From an uncultured Thalassotalea sp. (GTDB taxonomy: Bacteria; Pseudomonadota; Gammaproteobacteria; Enterobacterales; Alteromonadaceae), in contig CANMZP010000006.1 in assembly GCA_947502355.1 (NCBI GenBank), positions 109,691-173,690 on the forward strand: a stretch of 64,000 bases of DNA, in the 5' to 3' direction. The notes beneath the pieces are model-generated. The model ran no database searches and was not told the origin of the DNA. It worked only from the letters and a program-made list of their open reading frames with translations. A program made the translations under genes and the position numbers. Of the stretch, positions 1-8,950 are shown one piece after another. Numbering within the stretch: the first letter of the stretch is position 1; each line of letters starts with the position of its first letter.

Positions 1-4
1 TGCA

Positions 5-706
5 TTGCTTGCAATCGTTTTAACCCTATTTTTGCTGACCAGTTGTCGGGCATTGCATACTGCGGTTAAAAAACGCGATTTAGTGGTGCAAAATCATATG
101 TCATCGACCATCATGCTTGAGCCCGTGTCATGGGATAAAAAAACGGTGTATTTGCAACTGCGCAATACCTCAGATCAGCAACAACTAACATACCAACAAC
201 CACTTACCGAGGCTATTGCAGCTAAGGGCTATCGAATTGTTGAAGACCCAGAGCAAGCGCATTTTTGGATACAAGCCAATATATTGCAGATTTCTCGTAC
301 AGACTTACGGTCAAAGCAAGGCCGAGGCAATAAAGGGTTTGGCGCAGCTGTTCAAGGGGCTGAAATTGGTGGTTTATTTGGTGGTGGCGATGGTCAAAAA
401 GTGGCGGTGGTTGTAGGTGGCCTTATCGGGATTGTAACCGATGCGCTCGTTGAAGACGTGCAATATATTATGGTCACCGATATTCAAATCGCTGAAAAAG
501 TGACGGTTCGGGTTAATGAAGCAACGAATACTCAGTTAGAACAAGGCGATGCAAGCCGTGTTTCGCAAAACAGTACCGAGGTGGTTGATAGAAAAAAATA
601 TCAAACACGACTCACCTCAACCGCCAATAAAGTCAATCTTAGCTTTGAAGAAGTGCAGCAGCAATTATTAAAAGGGTTGGTACAAACCATGTCTGGGCTT
701 TTATAG
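5..706 (+). CDS. TraT-like outer-membrane lipoprotein, copy 1 (5' end probably cut by window)
   Basis: This is a homologue of TraT, the complement-resistance and surface-exclusion lipoprotein of F-type plasmids. A hydrophobic N-terminus ends in a lipobox (LLTSC), followed by an ALHTAVKKR segment and a Gly-rich hydrophobic stretch in the middle (about residues 105-140) typical of the family. The first usable codon here is TTG at 5, and only 13 residues precede the lipobox Cys. The neighbouring copy has 22, so the true start probably lies just before base 1. It is closely similar along its whole length to the next gene, so the two are a tandem duplication. There is no conjugation gene nearby, so a plasmid-type exclusion role is not supported; an outer-membrane surface role is inferred from the family. 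Confidence 0.8.
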   Translation: MLAIVLTLFLLTSCRALHTAVKKRDLVVQNHMSSTIMLEPVSWDKKTVYLQLRNTSDQQQLTYQQPLTEAIAAKGYRIVEDPEQAHFWIQANILQISRTDLRSKQGRGNKGFGAAVQGAEIGGLFGGGDGQKVAVVVGGLIGIVTDALVEDVQYIMVTDIQIAEKVTVRVNEATNTQLEQGDASRVSQNSTEVVDRKKYQTRLTSTANKVNLSFEEVQQQLLKGLVQTMSGLL

Positions 707-745
707 GTTTAGCAATTAGCAGAATGTTACACGAGGTAAGCAGCA

Positions 746-1474
746 ATGAAAAAACGAAATCGATTGGTCAGCTGGCTAACGCTAGTATTGTTTAGTATCT
801 CCATTGTCGGTTGTGGGGCATTACATACGTCGGTTAAAAAACGCAACCTAGACGTGCAAACTAAAATGTCTTCAACCGTCTGGTTAGACCCTGTAAGTGC
901 AGATAAGCGTACCGTTTATCTTCAACTAAGGAACACCTCCGATAAGCCCGGTATTGAATATGCGTCAGAGGTTCGCAATGCGATTATGAGCAAAGGTTAT
1001 CAAGTCATTGATGATCCGGAAAAAGCCCATTATTGGTTGCAAGTCAATGTGTTGCAGGTTGGGCGTACCGATTTAAGGGACAGCAATAATTTCGGTACCT
1101 TTGGTTCGGCTGTTGCTGGTGGTGCTGCTGGTGCGCAGTTTGGAGACGGTAAAGGGCAAATTGCAGCGGGTGTTGCAGGAGCCGCGTTAGGGGTGATTTT
1201 TGACGCTTTAGTCGACGATAACTTATTCACCATGGTCACCGACATTCAAATTTCAGAAAAAGCCAAACCAGGTGTGCATGTAAGTGAGTCAGAGCGTGCG
1301 GTGCTCATCCAAGGCGAGTCGGGCAGTAAAACGCAAACGAGCTCGCAATTAACCGATCGAAAGAAATATCAAACACGGGTTGTCTCAGTCGCGAATAAAG
1401 CCAATTTGCAATTTGCTGAAGCCGAAGAGCCACTACGTCAAGGTTTAGTTAACGCCTTGTCAGGCATGTTTTAG
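746..1474 (+). CDS. TraT-like outer-membrane lipoprotein, copy 2
   Basis: This is the second TraT-family lipoprotein, 242 residues, beginning 39 bases after copy 1. The signal sequence ends in the lipobox IVGC (Cys23), followed by GALHTSVKKR, which is nearly identical to the matching segment of copy 1. The middle has the same Gly/Ala-rich hydrophobic stretch (about residues 112-145), which in TraT is the likely membrane-interacting part. The ATG at 746 has a GAGGTAAG-like ribosome site just upstream. It probably forms one transcription unit with copy 1. Its stop overlaps by 4 bases the stop of the convergent PLP-enzyme gene. Family assignment is firm; function in this organism is unknown. Confidence 0.85.
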   Translation: MKKRNRLVSWLTLVLFSISIVGCGALHTSVKKRNLDVQTKMSSTVWLDPVSADKRTVYLQLRNTSDKPGIEYASEVRNAIMSKGYQVIDDPEKAHYWLQVNVLQVGRTDLRDSNNFGTFGSAVAGGAAGAQFGDGKGQIAAGVAGAALGVIFDALVDDNLFTMVTDIQISEKAKPGVHVSESERAVLIQGESGSKTQTSSQLTDRKKYQTRVVSVANKANLQFAEAEEPLRQGLVNALSGMF

Positions 1475-2430
1475 GCTAATGGGGCTGGCTCTGGTACGGG
1501 CCAGTCGTCCTTATCTAAAATACCTCTTTCGCACATTCCGCCTAACCCCTGAATCCCACCCGTATGTAGAAGTACAACTTTGGAATTAGCTTTAAAATAG
1601 CCTTGTTTTAGCAAATCAAGCAGGGCAATTAGCATTTTCCCAGAATATACAGGCTCAAAAGGAATTTCAGTTTGCTTGCTGAAATTCGCTATTCGCTGTG
1701 CATTGTCTTTACTGTATTTACCATACCCACCATCATGAAATTGATTTAAGACTTGCCAGTTATTGGTTTGCTCACGTTTATCTGCTAATAATGTATTAAC
1801 CTGCTCTTCTAAGTAGCCATCTTGTTTTAAAACCGCAACGCCAAGCAATGTATGTTGGCCTTTATCGGCCAGTGCTAAACCCGCTAATGTGCCGCCACTG
1901 CCAACCGGGGTAAGCAAATACTCAAAATCGGTTTGCTGATTAAGTTCGGTAATGACTTCACCAACGCCCGGTAAAGCCAGTTGGTTACTGCCTCCCTCTG
2001 GCACAATAAGCGCGTCAGGGTATTGTTGTTGAAGCTGTTGTAGGAACCTAGGATTAGCCCGTTCTTTATAGGTGAGTCTATTGACAAATTGCAGCTCTAA
2101 CCCCCAATGACGAGCCCAAGACAAGGTAAAATTGTGTTGGTATTGGCTTTCACCTCGAATTAAGGCGAGCCCTCTAAGCTTATGCAATTTGCAGGCATAA
2201 GCTAAAGCATGTATATGGTTTGAGTAAGCCCCGCCAAAGCTGATTATTTGAGTCTTGTTTTTCTCTTTGGCATACGCCAGATTGTATTTTAATTTACGCC
2301 ATTTATTACCGGAAATAATTGGGTGAATTAAATCATCTCGCTTAATAAATACGTCGATATTGTGGTGTTTGAACAATGGGTGATGTATGCGTTGAAGAGG
2401 GCTTATTGGGCTATTAATAATTACTGACAC
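1471..2430 (-). CDS. PLP-dependent D-cysteine desulfhydrase / ACC deaminase family protein
   Basis: This 319-residue fold-type II PLP enzyme belongs to the family that includes D-cysteine desulfhydrase and 1-aminocyclopropane-1-carboxylate deaminase. SGNKWRKL near residue 40 carries the PLP-binding lysine (Lys43 by alignment with the GGNK motif). SFGGAYSNH (65-72) matches the substrate/cofactor loop, and a Gly-rich phosphate-binding loop (PVGSGGT) lies near residue 175. The family converts D-cysteine, or ACC, to ammonia and an alpha-keto acid. Which substrate is used cannot be told from sequence alone; D-cysteine desulfhydrase is the more common role in gammaproteobacteria. It is transcribed divergently from the MSHA locus. 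Confidence 0.8.
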   Translation of the reverse strand: MSVIINSPISPLQRIHHPLFKHHNIDVFIKRDDLIHPIISGNKWRKLKYNLAYAKEKNKTQIISFGGAYSNHIHALAYACKLHKLRGLALIRGESQYQHNFTLSWARHWGLELQFVNRLTYKERANPRFLQQLQQQYPDALIVPEGGSNQLALPGVGEVITELNQQTDFEYLLTPVGSGGTLAGLALADKGQHTLLGVAVLKQDGYLEEQVNTLLADKREQTNNWQVLNQFHDGGYGKYSKDNAQRIANFSKQTEIPFEPVYSGKMLIALLDLLKQGYFKANSKVVLLHTGGIQGLGGMCERGILDKDDWPVPEPAPLA

Positions 2431-2502
2431 GACTTTACTTATAAGAGTGTTATGAAATGGTAATTCTATACCGACATTAGCACTGTTAAAACGTTTAGGT
2501 AA

Positions 2503-2531
2503 TGAAATTAAGAATAAAAAAACGTTATAAT
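2503..2531 (+). promoter_or_regulatory. Candidate sigma-70 promoter for the MSHA secretion operon
   Basis: A perfect TATAAT lies at 2526-2531 in the gap between the divergent PLP-enzyme gene and mshI. The -35 region is poor (TGAAAT at 17 bases), so an activator may be needed. The start of mshI lies about 145 bases downstream, leaving a moderately long leader. This is pattern matching only. Confidence 0.35.
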
Positions 2532-2676
2532 GCGGTTAATCACTAAATTGGTTATTTATTTCTTAAGCGACTAAGTGCTAGTATCTAATCACGTGTATGT
2601 AAAATATAGATAATAAGTGTAAAGCTTATCTGCTTCAAATAAGCTGATTACGAATAATAAGGTATATTCAAGGTCG

Positions 2677-3615
2677 ATGTTAGACTCATTAAAGAAACTC
2701 TTTAATAAAAGTGCACCTCCAGAATCGTTTGGGATTGCAATACGCCAATCAATTGGCAGTTTTTGCGTGGTTAATTCTTCGACCTCATCTAAGGGCAAGC
2801 CGTCAGGCATAAACTCATCCACCATTAAGGAATTTTCGGGTTCCAGCAGTGAGAAAGTTGGTGAATGGTTAGAAGAGTTATTGGCTTCTGGTCTCGTTTC
2901 AGGTCGAGGTTACTTGGTATTATCAAGCCAGTTATTTTCGCAAGTCCAAATTGACAAACCCGACCTTCCTGAAGAGGAAATCATCCCCGCGCTTAAGTGG
3001 TTGGTAAAAGATATCGTCCCGATTGAACCTGATGATATGATCGTAGATTATACCGATGCGCCTGTACTGATAAATGGCATGGCGAAAATCAATGTTGTGT
3101 GTAGTCACTTATCCTTGCTCAAAAACTTTGTCAGTAGCTTTAAACGTTACCATGTTCAACTCGATGGTATTATTACTGAAACCGTCGCTTTTGCTAATTT
3201 AATTCCGGTATCAGACGACCCAATATTATTATTATGTCAGCAGCCATATGAAGATGTCCAAATTTTGATTGTTGTGGCGGGCAAAATTCATTTTAATCGT
3301 TATTTACGTGGTTTTAGTGAGATAGGAGGCTTTTCACAGGAGCAGCTTAATAGTGGCGTATGTGATTCTTTGAGTGTCGAAATTCAAAAGTCGATGGACT
3401 ACTTTGAGCGACAGTTAAAGCAAAAAGCCATATCGGCAATAAAATTACTTTTACCTGTAAATCACGAGCAATTCATTATTGATAAGCTTGCTGAAAATAC
3501 CTTTGTACCGGTTTCAACTTTGCCATTAACTGAACCTTTCGTTCAGCATCGAAATTGTGCTGCCAGTGTCGGTGGTTATATCGAAAATTCTCTGGCGGAG
3601 GAAGATCATGAGTAA
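2677..3615 (+). CDS. mshI: MSHA biogenesis protein MshI (PilM-like)
   Basis: This 312-residue cytoplasmic protein corresponds to PilM in type IVa pilus systems, the actin-like ATP-binding protein that couples the cytoplasmic side of the machine to the inner-membrane PilN/PilO-like pair. No signal peptide or membrane segment is seen. Identification rests on the N-terminal region and, above all, on position: it opens the run of msh secretion genes and is followed by PilN-, PilO- and PilP-like genes in the usual order. Its last 8 bases overlap the next start. In Vibrio and Shewanella mshH (csrD) usually precedes mshI; it is absent here. Confidence 0.85.
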   Translation: MLDSLKKLFNKSAPPESFGIAIRQSIGSFCVVNSSTSSKGKPSGINSSTIKEFSGSSSEKVGEWLEELLASGLVSGRGYLVLSSQLFSQVQIDKPDLPEEEIIPALKWLVKDIVPIEPDDMIVDYTDAPVLINGMAKINVVCSHLSLLKNFVSSFKRYHVQLDGIITETVAFANLIPVSDDPILLLCQQPYEDVQILIVVAGKIHFNRYLRGFSEIGGFSQEQLNSGVCDSLSVEIQKSMDYFERQLKQKAISAIKLLLPVNHEQFIIDKLAENTFVPVSTLPLTEPFVQHRNCAASVGGYIENSLAEEDHE

Positions 3616-4210
3616 GTTAAGACTTAATCTTCTTCAAGGTGAATTAATTGATCGTCAAACCTGGTTAAACCTTAAAAATGTTATCCGTGTTTGGGGAGCA
3701 TTTTTTGTTTTGATGTTGATCATTGCTTTGTACCAATATTCAGGAACGGCTTCTTTGCAAGGTGAATATGATGTCCTTAATAATAAACAGAATCAACTGA
3801 GCGCAAAGCTTGAGCGGCTTGAAGATATTATTGGTAATCAAACCGTATTACCAAGTAAGCAAGAGCAATTGAAAAACCTTAGGTTTATGTTGCAAAACAA
3901 GCAAGTTATTCACCGTCAATTAACAGACCAAACGCAAGTGCGAGTCTCCGGTTTTGCTAATGTGATGAGTGAATTAGCAGCCTATCATAATCAAGATATT
4001 AGTTTGCAGCATATCTCTATTGTCGAAAGTGATGTTAATTTATATGGCAAAGCTAAGACTGCCGAATCAGTGCCTAAATGGTTAACTGGGTTTGAAGGAA
4101 GTCAGTTTATTGCGGGTAAACAGTTTTCTCAATTTAACCTTGAAATTCAGGAAGACGGCACTACCCATTTTATCGTTTCGTCGAACGCCAATACCGCGGG
4201 AGGACAATGA
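3608..4210 (+). CDS. PilN-like MSHA biogenesis protein (often called MshI2)
   Basis: This 200-residue bitopic inner-membrane protein has a short cytoplasmic N-terminus (MSKLRLNLL, matching the conserved PilN start that binds PilM). One membrane segment spans about residues 28-46, and a coiled-coil-prone periplasmic region (about 50-90) follows. The frame is open further upstream, but the ATG at 3608 gives the PilN-type N-terminus and an 8-base overlap with mshI, so translational coupling is likely. It probably pairs with MshJ to form the alignment subcomplex between MshI in the cytoplasm and MshK/MshL in the outer envelope. Confidence 0.82.
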   Translation: MSKLRLNLLQGELIDRQTWLNLKNVIRVWGAFFVLMLIIALYQYSGTASLQGEYDVLNNKQNQLSAKLERLEDIIGNQTVLPSKQEQLKNLRFMLQNKQVIHRQLTDQTQVRVSGFANVMSELAAYHNQDISLQHISIVESDVNLYGKAKTAESVPKWLTGFEGSQFIAGKQFSQFNLEIQEDGTTHFIVSSNANTAGGQ

Positions 4211-4893
4211 TGAATAACCAATGGTTTTTATTGAAAGAAAAGTTTGCCAATTTAAGCACCCGTGAACAGTATATTATTTTATTCAGTGGTATTTTTATTG
4301 TCTTTATGTTGTTTAATAGTCTGTATTTTGAAGTGCATACCGATAAGCAAAGTAAAGTTAAACAAAGCATTCGTCAGCTTAAGGTGACTAATCAGCAATT
4401 TCAGGTTGCCATTGCTCAGGCTGAAGTCACCATGGCTAACGATCCTAATGTGGCCATCGATGCGCAAATCAAAAAATTTGAACAGCAACTCAATAAAGTC
4501 GATAACCGTTTGTTGTCACTTACCAATGAATTAATATCACCGCAAAAAATGCGTGTGGCATTACAAGATCTGTTAAGCAAAGCACCAGGCGTAGAAATTC
4601 AAACCTTTATTGCATTACAACCACAACCCTTAATTAGCGCCAAGCAACAAAGTGCAAATAACAGCGAAAATTCAAAGCAAACTGAACAGGCGATTAATTT
4701 ATATCGCCATGGCATACGGTTGACTCTCAAAGGCGATTATTTCGCATTGCGTAATTATCTAAAAAGTATAGAGCAATTGCCTTGGGCTTTTTATTGGCAA
4801 GCATTTGACTATCAGGTAAATGGTTATCCAGAAGCCACTTTGGATATTGAAATGTATAGCTTGAGTACCAAACAGGAGTTTATCGGTGTTTAA
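4207..4893 (+). CDS. mshJ: MSHA biogenesis protein MshJ (PilO/GspM-like)
   Basis: This 228-residue inner-membrane protein has a single hydrophobic span at about residues 22-40, then a long charged coiled-coil-like stretch (about 45-110) and a periplasmic globular part. This architecture is shared by PilO and GspM. The start ATG overlaps the previous stop (ATGA). It is expected to heterodimerise with the preceding PilN-like protein. The assignment comes from architecture and gene order. Confidence 0.83.
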   Translation: MMNNQWFLLKEKFANLSTREQYIILFSGIFIVFMLFNSLYFEVHTDKQSKVKQSIRQLKVTNQQFQVAIAQAEVTMANDPNVAIDAQIKKFEQQLNKVDNRLLSLTNELISPQKMRVALQDLLSKAPGVEIQTFIALQPQPLISAKQQSANNSENSKQTEQAINLYRHGIRLTLKGDYFALRNYLKSIEQLPWAFYWQAFDYQVNGYPEATLDIEMYSLSTKQEFIGV

Positions 4894-5197
4894 CAGATTA
4901 TCACTGGTTTTATTGATGTTGATAAGTGGTTCGTTGGTTCATGCCGTAGAGTTAGATCCAACAAAACCGTTTAATCAGATATCGGTGGAGCAGGCCAATA
5001 TTAACCAGCACTTTGTTTTATATTCGATCATTCGAAATGGCAGCAGTGCAAGTGCCATCATTAATGAGCAAACCTTGGGGGTGGGGGACTTTATTGGTGA
5101 TTACCAAGTGAGCGACATTCAACAAAACCAAGTTATATTATCAAATTCGGAAGAAACGCTAGCTTTGTCGTTGTTTTCGAATGATTTGATCAAATAA
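4886..5197 (+). CDS. mshK: MSHA biogenesis protein MshK (PilP-like)
   Basis: This 103-residue exported protein starts with GTG at 4886, preceded by a clear AGGAG at 4874-4878; the start overlaps the mshJ stop by 8 bases. An N-terminal signal peptide (cleavage probably after LVHA, about residue 20) precedes a LDPTKPF segment. The small beta-rich domain ends with the VGDFIGDYQVSDI pattern typical of the HR domain of PilP/GspC proteins. It likely links the inner-membrane MshI2/MshJ complex to the MshL secretin. Confidence 0.82.
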   Translation: MFNRLSLVLLMLISGSLVHAVELDPTKPFNQISVEQANINQHFVLYSIIRNGSSASAIINEQTLGVGDFIGDYQVSDIQQNQVILSNSEETLALSLFSNDLIK

Positions 5198-5207
5198 GTA
5201 GAAGAAT

Positions 5208-6887
5208 ATGAAAAACCAATTATTGTTAAGTTTCATTGTGTTATCTATGTCCATGTTAAATGGTTGCGCAACTAATGCCGACTCACAAACCCAAAGTGCA
5301 GAACCGTCAAGAAATGCATCGCAGAGTTCTACTGAGCAAAGTAAGTCTGAGCAAAGTCGTACTGGGCAAGCCAATAAAAAACCTACGAAACCATTAAGCC
5401 AAGTACCATTGAGTGTGCAACAAGACTTAATGCAACAGCAATTAAATCAGGCCCGCAATTCTATTATGATGGAAAAGCGCATGGATGTTGCCGCCAACCA
5501 AATTCCAGCGACCAGTTTTTTTGCTGCGATTGTTAAAGACAGTGGGTATTCAATCGCTTTGCACCCAGACGTAACGGGCAATATTAGCTTAAATTTATCG
5601 GAAGTGACCTTAAGTGAAACCTTAGACATTGTACAGGACCTATATGGTTACGATATCCGTCGCAGCAATCGCATTATTCAGGTTTACCCTGCGGGGATGC
5701 GTACTCAAACTATTTCCTTAGATTATTTGTTTTTAAAACGAATGGGCTTGTCGATGACCAGCGTTAATTCTGGTGGTGTATCCGACAACGATGAAGACAG
5801 CGATTCGGGTTCATCAAGTAGTAGCAGTAATTCAAATAGCTCGAACAGCTCGGGTGGTAATGATAGCGATAATCAACGCAGTGGTACCAATATCTACACC
5901 GAAAATGAGTCAGATTACTGGACTGAGTTACAAACCACTTTACAGCAGTTAATCGGCTCAGAAGATGGTCGAACCGTTATTGTTTCTCCGCAGGCGGGTT
6001 TAATTTCTGTTCGCGCATTGCCAAATGAAATTAAAGCCATTGAAGGTTTTATTAAAGAATCTGAAGAGCATTTACGTCGTCAGGTGATTATTGAGGCAAA
6101 AATTCTTGAAGTAACCTTGAATGATGATTACCAGCAGGGGATTTCCTGGAGCGCTTTAGCGGACAGTGGTAAATTTAATTTCTCTTCGCAAGGCAATATT
6201 ACCGGTAATGCCATCACGACAGCAATTGGTGGTGGTGGTAGCTTATCAATTACCGGCAGTGACGTTTCGAGTTTGATTAATTTGTTAGCGACGCAAGGAC
6301 AAGTGCAAGTGCTATCAAGTCCACGAGTTACGGCAACTAACAACCAAAAAGCGGTCATAAAGGTGGGCGAAGATGAGTATTTTGTTACTGATGTTTCCAA
6401 TACCACGATTACAGGCAACGCAACGACAGTAACACCTGAAATTGATTTAACGCCGTTTTTCTCGGGTATTGCTTTGGATGTCACTCCACAAATTAATGAT
6501 AACGGTGAGGTTATTTTGCACGTTCATCCATCGGTAACGGTGACGACAGAACAGCAGAAAACGTTAACGTTCAATCAAGAAGAAATCATCTTGCCACTTG
6601 CTCAATCTCGGGTACGTGAATCGGATACCATCGTGAAGGCAAAATCTGGTGAGTTGATTATTTTAGGTGGTTTAATCGAATCAACTAAATCAGACATTGA
6701 GTCAAAAACACCATTTTTAGGTGATATCCCTGTCGTCGGTGAGTTATTTACTAACCGCAGCGAATCAATTGTTAAAAAAGAGCTGATCATATTAATGAAG
6801 CCTACCGTTATTGGTGATGGTGCATGGCAAGATCAAATCGATGAAGCTCGCTCATTATTGCAAAAGTGGTTCCCTGAAACAGAATAA
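5208..6887 (+). CDS. mshL: MSHA outer-membrane secretin MshL
   Basis: This 559-residue lipoprotein secretin (lipobox MLNGC, Cys20) forms the outer-membrane gate of the MSHA pilus. After a Gln/Ser-rich linker there is a secretin N-terminal domain (about 95-165), then a low-complexity Ser/Asn/Asp/Gly insert (about 186-228). The conserved secretin domain follows (about 290-545), with VQVLSSPRVTATNNQKA and the terminal GELIILGGLIES and PFLGDIPVVGELF motifs characteristic of the family. It follows mshK by 10 bases. The Ser-rich insert lies on the periplasmic side and is discussed as a finding. Confidence 0.93.
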   Translation: MKNQLLLSFIVLSMSMLNGCATNADSQTQSAEPSRNASQSSTEQSKSEQSRTGQANKKPTKPLSQVPLSVQQDLMQQQLNQARNSIMMEKRMDVAANQIPATSFFAAIVKDSGYSIALHPDVTGNISLNLSEVTLSETLDIVQDLYGYDIRRSNRIIQVYPAGMRTQTISLDYLFLKRMGLSMTSVNSGGVSDNDEDSDSGSSSSSSNSNSSNSSGGNDSDNQRSGTNIYTENESDYWTELQTTLQQLIGSEDGRTVIVSPQAGLISVRALPNEIKAIEGFIKESEEHLRRQVIIEAKILEVTLNDDYQQGISWSALADSGKFNFSSQGNITGNAITTAIGGGGSLSITGSDVSSLINLLATQGQVQVLSSPRVTATNNQKAVIKVGEDEYFVTDVSNTTITGNATTVTPEIDLTPFFSGIALDVTPQINDNGEVILHVHPSVTVTTEQQKTLTFNQEEIILPLAQSRVRESDTIVKAKSGELIILGGLIESTKSDIESKTPFLGDIPVVGELFTNRSESIVKKELIILMKPTVIGDGAWQDQIDEARSLLQKWFPETE

Positions 6888-6889
6888 CC

Positions 6890-7786
6890 ATGTACTTATA
6901 TCACTATGGCTTTACGGAATTACCGTTTACTTTAACCCCAAATACCAGCTTTTACGTTGGCTTAGAGCCGCACAGCGAGGCATTGAATGTCTTGCTGGTT
7001 GCTTTAAAAAATGGTGAGGGGTTTATTAAAGTTATTGGTGAGGTTGGGACTGGGAAAACCCTGATCTGTCGAAAGCTATTAAATGAGATCCCTGAGCATT
7101 TTGTTACCGCTTATATCCCAAACCCATATTTAACCCCGGATGAATTAAGACGTTCGCTAGCGACTGAATTAGGTATTCCACAAGCACAACGAATGAACGT
7201 TCCTTTATTAGGCCAGCGAATACAAGAGCGTTTATTAAAGTTGCATTCACAAGGCCACTCAGTTGTGCTGATTCTAGATGAAGCGCAAGCATTACCGGAA
7301 GAGAGTCTTGAAGCGTTACGCTTGTTTACCAATTTGGAAACAGAAACCCGTAAATTATTACAAGTGGTGTTGTTTGCTCAGCCAGAGTTAGACAGTCGAT
7401 TGAACGAAAGTAAATTCAGACAGTTAAAACAACGCATCACTTTCTCATACAAATTAAGGGCAATGACCAAACCCGAAGTGCAGAATTATATTGAACACCG
7501 CATACGTGTAGCTGGCTATAAGGGCAATGGTTTATTTACCAAGGCAATTGCTAAAAAGGTTGCCAAAGCCAGTGGCGGCATTCCGCGCTTGGTTAATATT
7601 CTTTGTCATAAAGCCTTGATGTTGGCATACGGACAGGGCAAATTTACGATTAGCCAAAAAGACTTGCAGTTGGCCATTAATGATACCGAGTCGGTAACAT
7701 CGTCATCCAAAGTTTTGCCTATAGGGTTAGCATTGCTGATCTGTTTAGCGGCTGTAGCAAGCCTGATATATTTTAAAGGTTTTTAA
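6890..7786 (+). CDS. mshM: MSHA biogenesis ATPase MshM (ExeA/GspA-like)
   Basis: This 298-residue AAA-type ATPase of the ExeA/GspA family has Walker A GEVGTGKT at residues 50-57 and Walker B LILDEAQ with Asp130-Glu131. It opens with the family signature MYLYHYGFTELPFTLTPN. One hydrophobic C-terminal segment (about 276-294) would anchor it in the inner membrane. Its peptidoglycan-interacting relatives help insert or localise the secretin. It starts 2 bases after mshL, and its stop overlaps the next start (TAATG). Confidence 0.9.
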   Translation: MYLYHYGFTELPFTLTPNTSFYVGLEPHSEALNVLLVALKNGEGFIKVIGEVGTGKTLICRKLLNEIPEHFVTAYIPNPYLTPDELRRSLATELGIPQAQRMNVPLLGQRIQERLLKLHSQGHSVVLILDEAQALPEESLEALRLFTNLETETRKLLQVVLFAQPELDSRLNESKFRQLKQRITFSYKLRAMTKPEVQNYIEHRIRVAGYKGNGLFTKAIAKKVAKASGGIPRLVNILCHKALMLAYGQGKFTISQKDLQLAINDTESVTSSSKVLPIGLALLICLAAVASLIYFKGF

Positions 7787-8949
7787 TGAGCGTTATAAAT
7801 GAAATGCTAAAAGACTTGGATAAACGCAAGGCGGCCGAGCAACCAGCAAAAGAGCATGAAGTGTATGTGCAATCGACACAACATGGTAAGCAAGGCGTTG
7901 ATTATAAACTTCTTATCATTGCTATATTAGTCACCGGTATTGTGTGCTTTGCGGTGATGAGTTTTTTACACAAAGACACTAATCCGGTTCAAGGGCTTAC
8001 CGTTCAGACTGTGAAGGATACAACCGATGTAGCAAAAGTAACGGATAATATAGCGCAAAGCCAAGCAACGAAAGTTCAATCGAAAGTTCAGCCCATAAAT
8101 GAAGAAACTCTCGTTACTTCAGTGCCTCTAAATAACACGGCTGTAAAGCAACCTGCCACAAATATCGTTAAATTAGAAAATACACAAGATGTTGCTGCTA
8201 AAGAAGTGTCTTCAAATAAAGCGACCCCTGAAGTAATAAGCGCTAATACAAATGCTCGTGTAGTCGATGATCCTGAACCAGTAATCATATCGACGCATAA
8301 CAATGGCCAGACGCCAGAGTCGGTAACGAAAAGTCTTAATACCGATACGGCTAGCTTAACCATTGCCACCGTTGAGTTAACGCCAAAGCAATTAGCCGAT
8401 AAGAAATACAAACAAGCAATGCGGGCAATAAATAATAAAGATGCGCATACGGCGGAAAAATTACTTGAAGAAGCGTTAATTTTGTCGGCACATCATTTGG
8501 AAGCTCGCAAACAACTTGCCGCGCTTTGGTTTGGTCGCCAAGCCAATGGGCAAGCAATAAATGTATTAGCACAAGGCATTGCTTTAACGCCTAAAAGTGA
8601 AGAGTTGCGCATAATGCAAGCCAGGATATATGCAGGACAAGGGGAGTTTAGCAAGGCTTTTAATGCCTTAAAGCCCTTGTCTGACAGCATTAATGTAGAA
8701 TATCAACAAGCTTTAGCAACGATGGCAAGTCAGGCCAAGCAATTTCCTTTTGCAGTAAAGGCTTATCAGAAATTGATTGTGTTAAACCCTGAACAAGGTC
8801 GTTGGTGGTTAGGAATGGCCATTGCGCTAGACAGTGATGGTCAGTATCAGCAGGCCACGTTAGCCTATCAAAAAGCATTGCACAGTAAGCAGTTATCACA
8901 AAGTTCAATCAACTTTGTTAACACCCGATTAATGGAACTGGGAGAATAA
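7786..8949 (+). CDS. mshN: MSHA biogenesis protein MshN (TPR protein)
   Basis: This 387-residue membrane-anchored TPR protein has an N-terminal MSVINEMLKDLDKRKA motif, shared with MshN/GspB-like proteins. One transmembrane span (about 43-62) is followed by a long Thr/Gln/Ala/Val-rich periplasmic linker (about 65-200) and C-terminal TPR-like repeats (about 205-385). It is translationally coupled to mshM through a TAATG overlap. GspA-GspB style pairing with MshM is inferred from the order and the membrane topology of both. Confidence 0.87.
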   Translation: MSVINEMLKDLDKRKAAEQPAKEHEVYVQSTQHGKQGVDYKLLIIAILVTGIVCFAVMSFLHKDTNPVQGLTVQTVKDTTDVAKVTDNIAQSQATKVQSKVQPINEETLVTSVPLNNTAVKQPATNIVKLENTQDVAAKEVSSNKATPEVISANTNARVVDDPEPVIISTHNNGQTPESVTKSLNTDTASLTIATVELTPKQLADKKYKQAMRAINNKDAHTAEKLLEEALILSAHHLEARKQLAALWFGRQANGQAINVLAQGIALTPKSEELRIMQARIYAGQGEFSKAFNALKPLSDSINVEYQQALATMASQAKQFPFAVKAYQKLIVLNPEQGRWWLGMAIALDSDGQYQQATLAYQKALHSKQLSQSSINFVNTRLMELGE

Positions 8950-8950
8950 A

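Noticed and set aside
2589..2825. 78-codon frame on the minus strand upstream of mshI
   Set aside because: It overlaps the mshI coding start and has no ribosome site or family features.
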